Source: Pantoea alfalfae
GTDB taxonomy: Bacteria > Pseudomonadota > Gammaproteobacteria > Enterobacterales > Enterobacteriaceae
DNA length: 64,000 bases
Reading direction: 5' to 3'
Assembly (NCBI RefSeq): GCF_019880205.1
Contig: NZ_CP082292.1
Span: 3,596,001-3,660,000 of the forward strand
The number at the start of each line of letters is the position of its first letter. The stretch's first letter is position 1. The position numbers and the translations under genes were made by a program. The notes under the pieces are model-generated. The model was not told the DNA's origin, made no database searches, and saw nothing but the letters and a program-made list of their open reading frames with translations. Of the stretch, positions 57,289-64,000 are shown in pieces.

Positions 57289-57948
57289 ATGCGCGTGTTA
57301 CTGGTTGAAGATGATGAAATGATCGGCGCGAACCTGCAACAGGCACTGCAGGGCGCGGGCTGGTCAGTAGATTGGGTGCGCGATGGCGTTTATGCCCAGA
57401 ATGCCTGGAGCGAAGGCGGCTACAGCTGCGTGCTGCTCGATCTCGGCTTACCGCGCGATGACGGTCTGCAGGTTCTGCGCCGGGCGCGCGGGCGCGGCGA
57501 CGCGACGCCGGTGCTGATTCTTACCGCACGCGACACCGTGGCGCAGCGGATACAGGGACTCGACAGCGGTGCGGACGACTACCTGCTTAAACCGTTCGAT
57601 CTCCAGGAAGTCATGGCCCGGATGCGTGCCATTACGCGACGCAGCCACGGCGCAGCAGACTCGGTGCTGGGCAGCGGCGATGTCCAGCTGGATATGATGA
57701 CCCGCGAGGTACTCTACAAAGGCCAGCGCGAGCAGCTGACGGCGCGGGAATATGCCCTGCTCTACGCGCTGCTGGAGCGGCCAGGTGCGATCTTGTCGCG
57801 CGAACAGCTGGAAAACCGTATCTACGGCTGGGGCGATGAGGTCAGCAGCAATGCAGTAGATGTGCTGATCCACGGCATGCGTCGCAAGCTCGACAACGAC
57901 GTGATCCGTAACGTGCGCGGGCTGGGCTGGCGGGTTCCGGCAATATGA
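57289..57948 (+). CDS. OmpR-family response regulator (QseB-like)
   Basis: This 219-residue regulator has a receiver domain (LLVEDDEMIG, phosphoacceptor Asp in LLDLGLPRDDG, ILTARD, DDYLLKPFDL) and a winged-helix DNA-binding domain (LTAREYALLYALLERPGAILSR, and SNAVDVLIHGMRRKL). AAGGAG precedes the ATG. It overlaps the sensor kinase in ATGA. It resembles QseB or TctD; the regulon is not known. Confidence 0.92.
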   Translation: MRVLLVEDDEMIGANLQQALQGAGWSVDWVRDGVYAQNAWSEGGYSCVLLDLGLPRDDGLQVLRRARGRGDATPVLILTARDTVAQRIQGLDSGADDYLLKPFDLQEVMARMRAITRRSHGAADSVLGSGDVQLDMMTREVLYKGQREQLTAREYALLYALLERPGAILSREQLENRIYGWGDEVSSNAVDVLIHGMRRKLDNDVIRNVRGLGWRVPAI

Positions 57949-59300
57949 AACCTTTCACCTTTATGCGGTCATTACGCAACAAACTTCTCTCTACGCTGCT
58001 GATCATTCATTTGCTGATGATAGGCGGCGTCACATGGTATTTCTTCAGCTGTTACGGCGATATGGTCGGCACAATGAAGGACGATCAGCTGGCGAAAATC
58101 GCTGATGCCTGGTCTACCAATAAACAGATGCCCGCCCTGATGCCGATGCTTATCGCGCCGGATAAAGCAAAGAGCGCCTTTGTAGTCCAGCTCTGGGACG
58201 ATCAGGGCCAGTTGCGGGCCAGCTCATGGCCGGAGTTGCAGGCCCCGCTGCAAAATCAGCGCGGGTATCACGATGTGCATGTGGGTCAGTGCGACGACTG
58301 TGAATGGCGTATTTTTACCCGGCCCGGCATGCCCGGCAGCGAGATCAAAACCATCCAGGTGATGCACAACCTCAGCTACATGAAAGCCTCGATGGTTAAG
58401 CGGGCGCTGTCGGCGATCATTCCGATGATCCTGATGATGCCGCTGTCGCTGCTGGTGATCTGGCTGGTGGTGCGCAAGATCACCCGGGATCTGCAGGTCG
58501 CTTCACGTCAGATTGCGGCGCAGGAGACACATCATCCGCACAATGTTTCACCTGAGGGCTTACCGGATGAGATCCTGCCGCTGGTAGCCGCTTACAACTC
58601 GCTGCTGAGTAAGCTGCGTGACGCCTGGTCGTCGCAGCGTCAGTTCCTGGAAGATGCTGCCCATGAGCTGCGTACGCCGGTAACAGCGGTGACGTTACAG
58701 CTGGAAAACCTGCGTCAGCATATTCAGCCAGGCGAAGCGAGCCGTCAGTTCAGCCAGCTGGAAGCGGGCGTCACGCGCACCCGTCACCTGGTCACACAGT
58801 TACTCAATGTCTCACGCCAGGATGACCAGAGCGTGGTGTCCAGCGTGGAGCATATTGAACTGGAAGATCTGCTGAAAGAGAGCATTGAGCAGCTGATGGT
58901 GGTGGCGGACAAACGCGGCATTGATATCGGCTTTAATGGCTCCACGCAGTACCGTCTGCAGGCCAGCCGTTCTGAATTGCGCAGCCTGTTCGACAACCTG
59001 ATTGGTAACGCTATGTTGCACACGCCGGAAGGCAGCCTGGTCGATGTGCTGCTGCATCGGGTGGCGGGCAAAACGGTGGTCGATATTGTCGATAACGGAC
59101 CGGGCATGCCGGAATCCTTTATCGAACGCGCGTTCGACCGTTTTACCCGTTCGCCTGACGTTAAAGCCCAGGGCAGCGGGCTGGGACTCTCCATTGTGCG
59201 TAACGTCGCACAGAAACATCAGATCCACGTTGCCCTTACCAACTGCCTGACACCACAGGGTGCTGTTTGTGGTTTGCAGGTTCGCGTCACCCTTCCCTGA
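57945..59300 (+). CDS. Sensor histidine kinase (QseC-like)
   Basis: This 451-residue kinase has two membrane helices (about 15-35 and 160-180) around a periplasmic sensor of about 130 residues that contains a Cys pair (VGQCDDCEW). The transmitter has the H-box FLEDAAHELRTPVTAVTLQL, N-box NLIGNAMLHTPEG, G1 DNGPGMP and G2 GSGLGLSIV. All kinase motifs are intact. The signal is unknown. Confidence 0.93.
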   Translation: MKPFTFMRSLRNKLLSTLLIIHLLMIGGVTWYFFSCYGDMVGTMKDDQLAKIADAWSTNKQMPALMPMLIAPDKAKSAFVVQLWDDQGQLRASSWPELQAPLQNQRGYHDVHVGQCDDCEWRIFTRPGMPGSEIKTIQVMHNLSYMKASMVKRALSAIIPMILMMPLSLLVIWLVVRKITRDLQVASRQIAAQETHHPHNVSPEGLPDEILPLVAAYNSLLSKLRDAWSSQRQFLEDAAHELRTPVTAVTLQLENLRQHIQPGEASRQFSQLEAGVTRTRHLVTQLLNVSRQDDQSVVSSVEHIELEDLLKESIEQLMVVADKRGIDIGFNGSTQYRLQASRSELRSLFDNLIGNAMLHTPEGSLVDVLLHRVAGKTVVDIVDNGPGMPESFIERAFDRFTRSPDVKAQGSGLGLSIVRNVAQKHQIHVALTNCLTPQGAVCGLQVRVTLP

Positions 59301-59579
59301 TCCCGCCTGTTTGATCACGAACCAGACAACGTAAACGGTTGCCTGGTTCCGTTCGATCCACATCGTTATTGTGAAGTTCGTCACATTTTAGCTGAATTGT
59401 AATGCAACACTTTTTGACAAACGTGAGCAAAATCTATTTTCTATCGATCTGTTACAGGCACGCTACGCGGGCTGAAGAACGGGTTGTTATTCGCTGTGAA
59501 ACCCTCATTCCCATCAAGGGACCGATTTCTCTCTGACTGCGTCTGGTGTGCGGCGGTCAAAAGCATGTGGCTGATAATA

Positions 59580-60446
59580 ATGAAATATAAAACGTTGATA
59601 GCAGGTGCCGTGCTGGCATGTTCATTGAGTGGTGCTGCGCAGGCCGCTGAAAGCGATCCACAGTATGTCTCCGACTGGTGGCATCAGAGCGTGAACGTGG
59701 TAGGCAGCTACCACACGCGTTTCGGACCGCAATTTAATAACGACGTTTATCTGGAATATGAAGCGTTTGCGAAGAAAGAGTGGTTCGATTTCTACGGCTA
59801 TCTGGACGTGCCTAACTTCTTCGGCGTGGGCAACAGCAATGCCAACGGCGTGTTCGACCACGGTTCACCGATGTTTATGGAGATTGAACCGCGCTTCTCT
59901 ATCGATAAGCTAACCGGCACCAGCCTGGCCTTTGGCCCGTTCAAAGAGTGGTATTTCGCCAATAACTATATCTACGATATGGGCCGCAACAGCGACAACC
60001 GCCAGAATACCTGGTATATGGGTCTGGGCACCGATATCGATACGCACAGCGATGTCGGCCTGTCGCTGAACGTCTACGCCAAATATCAGTGGGAAAATTA
60101 CGGCGCGGCAAACGAAAACAGCTGGGATGGCTATCGCTTCAAGGTGAAATACTTCGTGCCAATCACCACGCTGTGGGGCGGTAATCTGGGCTATGTGGGC
60201 TTCACCAACTTCGACTGGGGTTCTGACCTCAACGAGAAAGGCGGTTCATCACGCACCAGCAACTCTATCGCCTCCAGCCACATTCTGTCACTGGGTTACA
60301 ATCACTGGCATATTTCTGCAGTGGCGCGTTACTTCCACAACGGCGGACAGTGGGCGGATGGTCAGGAGCTGAACTTCGGCAAAGGGCCATTTGAAGTGAA
60401 ATCGACTGGCTGGGGTTACTACCTGGTAGCGGGTTATAACTTCTGA
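59580..60446 (+). CDS. tsx: Nucleoside-specific outer-membrane channel Tsx
   Basis: Tsx is a 12-stranded outer-membrane channel for nucleosides and deoxynucleosides, and the receptor of phage T6 and colicin K. The 288 residues have a signal peptide ending AAQAA, then [41 protein letters not shown], and the C-terminal YYLVAGYNF with terminal Phe. The ATG at 59580 gives the expected signal. Loops differ from E. coli, as expected for a receptor surface. Confidence 0.96.
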   Translation: MKYKTLIAGAVLACSLSGAAQAAESDPQYVSDWWHQSVNVVGSYHTRFGPQFNNDVYLEYEAFAKKEWFDFYGYLDVPNFFGVGNSNANGVFDHGSPMFMEIEPRFSIDKLTGTSLAFGPFKEWYFANNYIYDMGRNSDNRQNTWYMGLGTDIDTHSDVGLSLNVYAKYQWENYGAANENSWDGYRFKVKYFVPITTLWGGNLGYVGFTNFDWGSDLNEKGGSSRTSNSIASSHILSLGYNHWHISAVARYFHNGGQWADGQELNFGKGPFEVKSTGWGYYLVAGYNF

Positions 60447-60485
60447 TAATGATGACGGGCGGCTGAAAAAAACGCCCGTTGCACA

Positions 60486-60529
60486 GGAGAACTGGCCTGG
60501 GGCATTAACGCCTCCAGGCCAGCTCTCCT
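60486..60529. terminator. Long hairpin between tsx and the VOC gene
   Basis: A stem of about 15 base pairs (aggaga/tctcct plus ctggcctgg/ccaggccag) with small mismatches lies between two convergent genes; no strong T-run is seen. A smaller hairpin (acgggcg...cgcccgt) at 60454-60480 precedes it. Confidence 0.55.
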
Positions 60530-60585
60530 CCAGGCCAACTTTTGAGAGGCAGGTTTAGCCACTCAGTCCTGCATCTGAACGTCGT

Positions 60586-61023
60586 TTATTCCTGCGGCTT
60601 CTCAACGTTGATGCGCCATGGAATGTTGAACTTATCGATAAACATCGCGAATCCATTCGACCAGAATGTCTCCTGCCACTCAGTTGTCACCTTGCCGCCT
60701 GCCGACAGTTTCTCAAACCAGGCTTTACCCTTTTCGACATCAGTGGTGGAAAGGCTGACCGCATAACCGGCATGTTCAGACGCGGGCGGCTTCTCAGTAT
60801 TGCCGTCGCTCAGCATCAGCTCACCGTCACCGATACGCAGCTGGGCATGCATGATCTTTTCTGGCGGCTGCGGCGCGGCAGACTGATCGCCGACCTGCTC
60901 ACCCTGATCCGGCATATCACCAAATTTCATTTTAGAGAGCAGCTCTCCCCCGGTCGCCTGCAGATAAAAGTCGATAGCCTCTTCACAACGGCCATAGAGA
61001 AACAGATAAGGACTGACTTGCAT
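60586..61023 (-). CDS. VOC-family (PhnB-like) protein
   Basis: This 145-residue protein belongs to the PhnB/glyoxalase-bleomycin fold group. It has YLFLYGRCEEAIDFYLQATGGEL at the start, IMHAQLRIGDGELMLSD in the middle and FWSNGFAMFIDKFNIPWRIN at the end. E. coli YjdN (PhnB) is the nearest known relative. No biochemical role is established. Confidence 0.87.
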   Translation of the reverse strand: MQVSPYLFLYGRCEEAIDFYLQATGGELLSKMKFGDMPDQGEQVGDQSAAPQPPEKIMHAQLRIGDGELMLSDGNTEKPPASEHAGYAVSLSTTDVEKGKAWFEKLSAGGKVTTEWQETFWSNGFAMFIDKFNIPWRINVEKPQE

Positions 61024-61095
61024 CGTAACCTCTATTTGTCGGGTGGATTTTTACAGTACCTCTATAGTGTAGACGATCGACTTTACCCCCTGATT

Positions 61096-61992
61096 TCATT
61101 GACAATAACGCCGAAAGAGTTGTGCCATATAACTGCTCATCGGCGTCAGCGCGGTGTCTTTGCGCTGGATCAGATAGAAGATCGCTTTCGGTAAGGGCTC
61201 GTCGAGCGTCAGCGCCACCAGCGACCGGCCCAGAATCGGGTCGTCAATGACGTCGACCGACAGAATACTGATGAAATCGCTTTGCGCCACCAGGCTGGTG
61301 CAGGCCATAAAGGTTTCACAGGTCACCACGATTTTGGGTGCCATGCCGCGTTCACCAAACAGATCGTGCAACAAGCGGTAGTAACTGCCTTTAGGCGTTG
61401 GCATCGTCCAGTCCGCCTGCTGTAACTCCGCCAGAGAACGCGCCTTTTCCAGCGGATGGCCTTTGCGCACCACTACCTTGTACTCGCGCTCCATCATCCG
61501 CTCATACATCAGCTCCTGATCGAGATGGCTCTGATCGTAGGTATTAATGGTGAAATCGAGCGCCCCCTGACGCAGTTCATGCACCATCGACACCAGCTGG
61601 CCTTCAACGATGCGCACCTTCACCAGCGGGTATTCGCGATGAAACTGGTTAATCACCTGCGGCATAATGGTGCGCGCCACGCTGCCACCGACGCCGATAT
61701 TCACCTGACCGCCACCCAGTCCCAGCCGCTGCTGAATATCCTCTTCGGCAACCCGCAGCTCTGCCAGCACCAGGCTGGCATGCCGAAAAAAGTTATCACC
61801 GATATCGGTTAACACTACGCCCTGCTGACGGCGGATAAACAGCTTTGCCCCCAGCTCGCGCTCCAGTTCCTGAATCGCTTTGGTTAACGCCGGTTGTGAC
61901 AGCCCGGAAAGACGGCTTGCCGCCCGGATACTGCCCTGTCGCGCCACGTCAGTGAAGGCGCGCAGCTGATGGAGCTTGAGATTGGCAGACAT
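61096..61992 (-). CDS. abgR: LysR-family regulator AbgR
   Basis: AbgR is the regulator of p-aminobenzoyl-glutamate use. The 298 residues have the helix-turn-helix LHQLRAFTDVARQGSIRAASRLSGLSQPALTKAIQELERELG and the family effector domain (GGSVARTIMPQVINQFHREYP). It is divergent from abgA, with 114 bases between the starts, as in E. coli. Confidence 0.92.
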   Translation of the reverse strand: MSANLKLHQLRAFTDVARQGSIRAASRLSGLSQPALTKAIQELERELGAKLFIRRQQGVVLTDIGDNFFRHASLVLAELRVAEEDIQQRLGLGGGQVNIGVGGSVARTIMPQVINQFHREYPLVKVRIVEGQLVSMVHELRQGALDFTINTYDQSHLDQELMYERMMEREYKVVVRKGHPLEKARSLAELQQADWTMPTPKGSYYRLLHDLFGERGMAPKIVVTCETFMACTSLVAQSDFISILSVDVIDDPILGRSLVALTLDEPLPKAIFYLIQRKDTALTPMSSYMAQLFRRYCQ

Positions 61993-62106
61993 AATTTTGC
62001 GATAACCGTTGTTTATCAGTCACAAGATATTCGCATCTTATGCCGGTCAATACCATTGTGTAGATTCGGAACAGTGCATAAAAAATCAACAACGAGGAGA
62101 GAGCCG

Positions 62107-63420
62107 ATGAAACCCCTTTCAGACCACGTCAGCGCCCGGCTGCCACAGCTGCAACAGTGGCGTCGCGACTTCCATCACTATGCCGAATCGGGCTGGCTGG
62201 AGTTCCGCACCGCCACCTTAGTCGCTGAAGAGCTGCATAAGCTCGGTTATCAACTGAAGCTGGGCCGTGAGGTCATCGACGCTGACGCGCGGATGGGCTT
62301 GCCCGACGAGGCGGTGCTGAAGCAGCAGGAAGCGCGCGCGCTGCAACAGGGCGCGCTGCCGCAGTGGATCAGCCACTTCTCCGGCGGATTCTGCGGCATC
62401 GTGGCAACGCTCGAGACCGGCCGTCCCGGCCCGGTGATGGGCTTCCGCGTCGATATGGATGCCCTGGATCTCAACGAGAGCCAGGCTGACGATCATCTGC
62501 CGCAACGTGAAGGGTTCGCCTCCTGCAACGCAGGCATGATGCACGCCTGCGGGCATGACGGCCACACCACTATCGGGCTGGGTCTCGCCTCGGTGCTGAT
62601 GGCGATGAAAGATCAGCTCAGCGGTACGATTAAACTGATCTTCCAGCCCGCCGAAGAGGGTGTGCGCGGCGCAAAAGCGATGGTGGCGGCGGGCGTGGTC
62701 GATGACGTTGATCGCTTCACCGCGATTCATATCGGCACCGGCGTACCGGCAGGCGAAGTGGTGTGCGGCAGCGACAGCTTCCTCGCCACTACCAAGCTGG
62801 ATGTTCACTTTACCGGCGTCGGTGCCCATGCGGGCGGTCGTCCTGAAGAGGGGCGTAATGCCCTGCTGGCCGCCGCACAGGCAACGCTGGCGCTGCATGG
62901 TTTAACCCAGCACAGCGGCGGCGTGGCGCGGGTCAACGTGGGCGTGCTGCAGGCCGGAACCGGCCGTAACGTGGTGGCCGACTGCGCCCTGCTGAAAGTC
63001 GAAACCCGTGGCGTGACCAATCAGGTTAACGACGATATTTATCAGCAGGCGCTGCGGGTGATTGCCGGTGCAGCGGCGATGTATGGCGTTGAGCAGCAGG
63101 TTTCACTGATGGGTGCCGCGCGCAGCTGTACGCCGACGCAGCCGTGGGTCGATTTCATCCATCAGCAGGCAGACGCGCTCGGTATCTTCGACTCGGTGGT
63201 CGATCGTAAAGCGCAGGCGGCAGGGTCAGAAGATGCGACTTACATGATGGAGCGAGTCAAAGAGCGCGGCGGCCAGGCCTCTTACGTTATTTTTGGCTGC
63301 GCGCTGGCGGCGGGCCATCACAACGCGAAATTCGACTTTGACGAGCGGGTCATGCCGGACGCTATCACACTGCTGGCCACCCTGGCGCTGAACCAGGCGC
63401 AGTATAGGGGCTCACGATGA
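62107..63420 (+). CDS. abgA: p-Aminobenzoyl-glutamate hydrolase subunit A
   Basis: AbgA with AbgB cleaves p-aminobenzoyl-glutamate from folate breakdown. The 437 residues are of the M20 peptidase family, with metal ligands in MHACGHDGHTT, the catalytic Glu in QPAEEG and the ending GHHNAKFDFDERVMPDA. The ATG at 62107 follows GAGGAG; the longer upstream frame is not supported. It overlaps abgB in ATGA. Confidence 0.94.
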   Translation: MKPLSDHVSARLPQLQQWRRDFHHYAESGWLEFRTATLVAEELHKLGYQLKLGREVIDADARMGLPDEAVLKQQEARALQQGALPQWISHFSGGFCGIVATLETGRPGPVMGFRVDMDALDLNESQADDHLPQREGFASCNAGMMHACGHDGHTTIGLGLASVLMAMKDQLSGTIKLIFQPAEEGVRGAKAMVAAGVVDDVDRFTAIHIGTGVPAGEVVCGSDSFLATTKLDVHFTGVGAHAGGRPEEGRNALLAAAQATLALHGLTQHSGGVARVNVGVLQAGTGRNVVADCALLKVETRGVTNQVNDDIYQQALRVIAGAAAMYGVEQQVSLMGAARSCTPTQPWVDFIHQQADALGIFDSVVDRKAQAAGSEDATYMMERVKERGGQASYVIFGCALAAGHHNAKFDFDERVMPDAITLLATLALNQAQYRGSR

Positions 63421-64000
63421 TGGAAGACTTTATTGCCGACTATATCCATCGTCATCAGCTTCGTTTCAGCACGCTCAGCGACGCCATCTGGGACACACCG
63501 GAGACCCGCTTTGCCGAAACCCGCTCGTCAGCCCTGCTTTCTGATGCGCTGGCAGAAGAGGGATTCAGAGTGGAACGCGGCGTGGGTGGCATCGATACGG
63601 CGTTTATCGCCAGTGCGGGCAGCGGCAAGCCGGTGATTGCCATCCTTGGCGAGTTCGATGCGCTGGCGGGCCTGAGTCAGCAGGCGGGCTGCGCCCGGCC
63701 ACAACCGCTGGAAGCCAACGGCAACGGCCATGGCTGCGGTCACAACCTGCTCGGCACGGCAGGTGTTGCAGCGGCCTGCGCCGTGAAAGCCTGGATGGAA
63801 CAGCATCACACGGGTGGCACGGTGCGCTTTTACGGCTGCCCTGGCGAAGAGGGCGGTTCGGGCAAGACTTTTATGGTGCGCGAAGGGCTGTTTGACGACG
63901 TTGATGCCGCCGTGACCTGGCATCCGGAGGGGTTCAGCGGCATGTTCAATCTGCGCACCCTCGCCAATATTCAGGCGGCGTTCAGCTTCAAAGGGGTTGC
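63417..64000 (+). CDS. abgB: p-Aminobenzoyl-glutamate hydrolase subunit B (5' part)
   Basis: The frame starts with ATGATG overlapping the abgA stop and runs off the window end. About 194 residues are visible, with M20-family metal ligands in LGEFDALAGLSQQ and GNGHGCGHNLLGT and the catalytic Glu in GCPGEEGGSGK. AbgB pairs with AbgA. In E. coli abgT, the uptake permease, follows; it would lie beyond 64000. Confidence 0.93.
   Translation, partial: MMEDFIADYIHRHQLRFSTLSDAIWDTPETRFAETRSSALLSDALAEEGFRVERGVGGIDTAFIASAGSGKPVIAILGEFDALAGLSQQAGCARPQPLEANGNGHGCGHNLLGTAGVAAACAVKAWMEQHHTGGTVRFYGCPGEEGGSGKTFMVREGLFDDVDAAVTWHPEGFSGMFNLRTLANIQAAFSFKGV

Noticed and set aside
57057..57290. Minus-strand frame of 77 codons before the response regulator
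   Set aside because: It has no ribosome site or recognisable domain and overlaps the regulator's promoter.

Overview
The window looks like a chromosomal segment from an Erwiniaceae enterobacterium, most likely Pantoea. Two blocks keep E. coli gene order: sspB-sspA-rpsI-rplM-zapE-zapG-degQ-degS, and epmA-(blc, ecnAB)-efp-epmB-yjeI-groL-groS-fxsA-aspA-dcuA-cutA-dsbD-dscR-tRNA-Phe. Here they lie next to each other, and the fumarate reductase operon that E. coli has between epmA and blc is absent. Membrane-bound glucose dehydrogenase, many sugar-catabolism genes and the protein sequences fit a plant- or environment-associated Pantoea/Erwinia. The genus is an inference from gene order and protein similarity recalled from memory.

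Layout. 1-5006: the 3' part of a divergent glutamate-synthase large subunit followed by a CysJ-like diflavin reductase, in the place where E. coli has gltBD. 5119-11986: conserved stringent-starvation, ribosomal and periplasmic-protease genes. 12027-12131: a near-perfect inverted repeat at the synteny junction. 12147-25361: EF-P and its two modification enzymes (EpmA, EpmB), Blc, entericidins, GroES/GroEL with a heat-shock promoter, aspartate metabolism (AspA/DcuA), CutA-DsbD-DscR and tRNA-Phe. The tRNA 3' end is duplicated with its terminator, and an accessory block starts right after it.

25629-32176: two oppositely oriented dehydrogenase/TIM-barrel isomerase pairs around a truncated LacI regulator, with matching 15-bp operators before both pairs, then a YghU-type GST and a DUF1330 protein. 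32430-33136: two paralogous peptides with 15-residue double-glycine leaders (candidate bacteriocin pair). 33544-36910: a YncE-like lipoprotein and a LysR/DmlA pair. 36912-47514: a carbohydrate locus with a complete ABC importer, an intracellular GH28 hydrolase, an O-GlcNAcase-type GNAT, a ROK regulator, a BadF-type sugar kinase and a Gfo/Idh dehydrogenase. It contains a 339-bp element with inverted ends.

47965-55673: an MFS transporter, a degenerate EAL-like protein, PQQ glucose dehydrogenase, an MdtG-like efflux pump, and LysR and AraC regulators. 56109-56705: a candidate class II microcin with a small two-helix membrane protein downstream, in the usual arrangement of microcin and immunity genes. 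57289-64000: a two-component system, the Tsx channel, a VOC protein, and abgR with the divergent abgA-abgB (abgB cut by the window end).

The most novel-looking items are the two bacteriocin-like loci, neither with an exporter in the window, and the GltB-like/diflavin-reductase pair.
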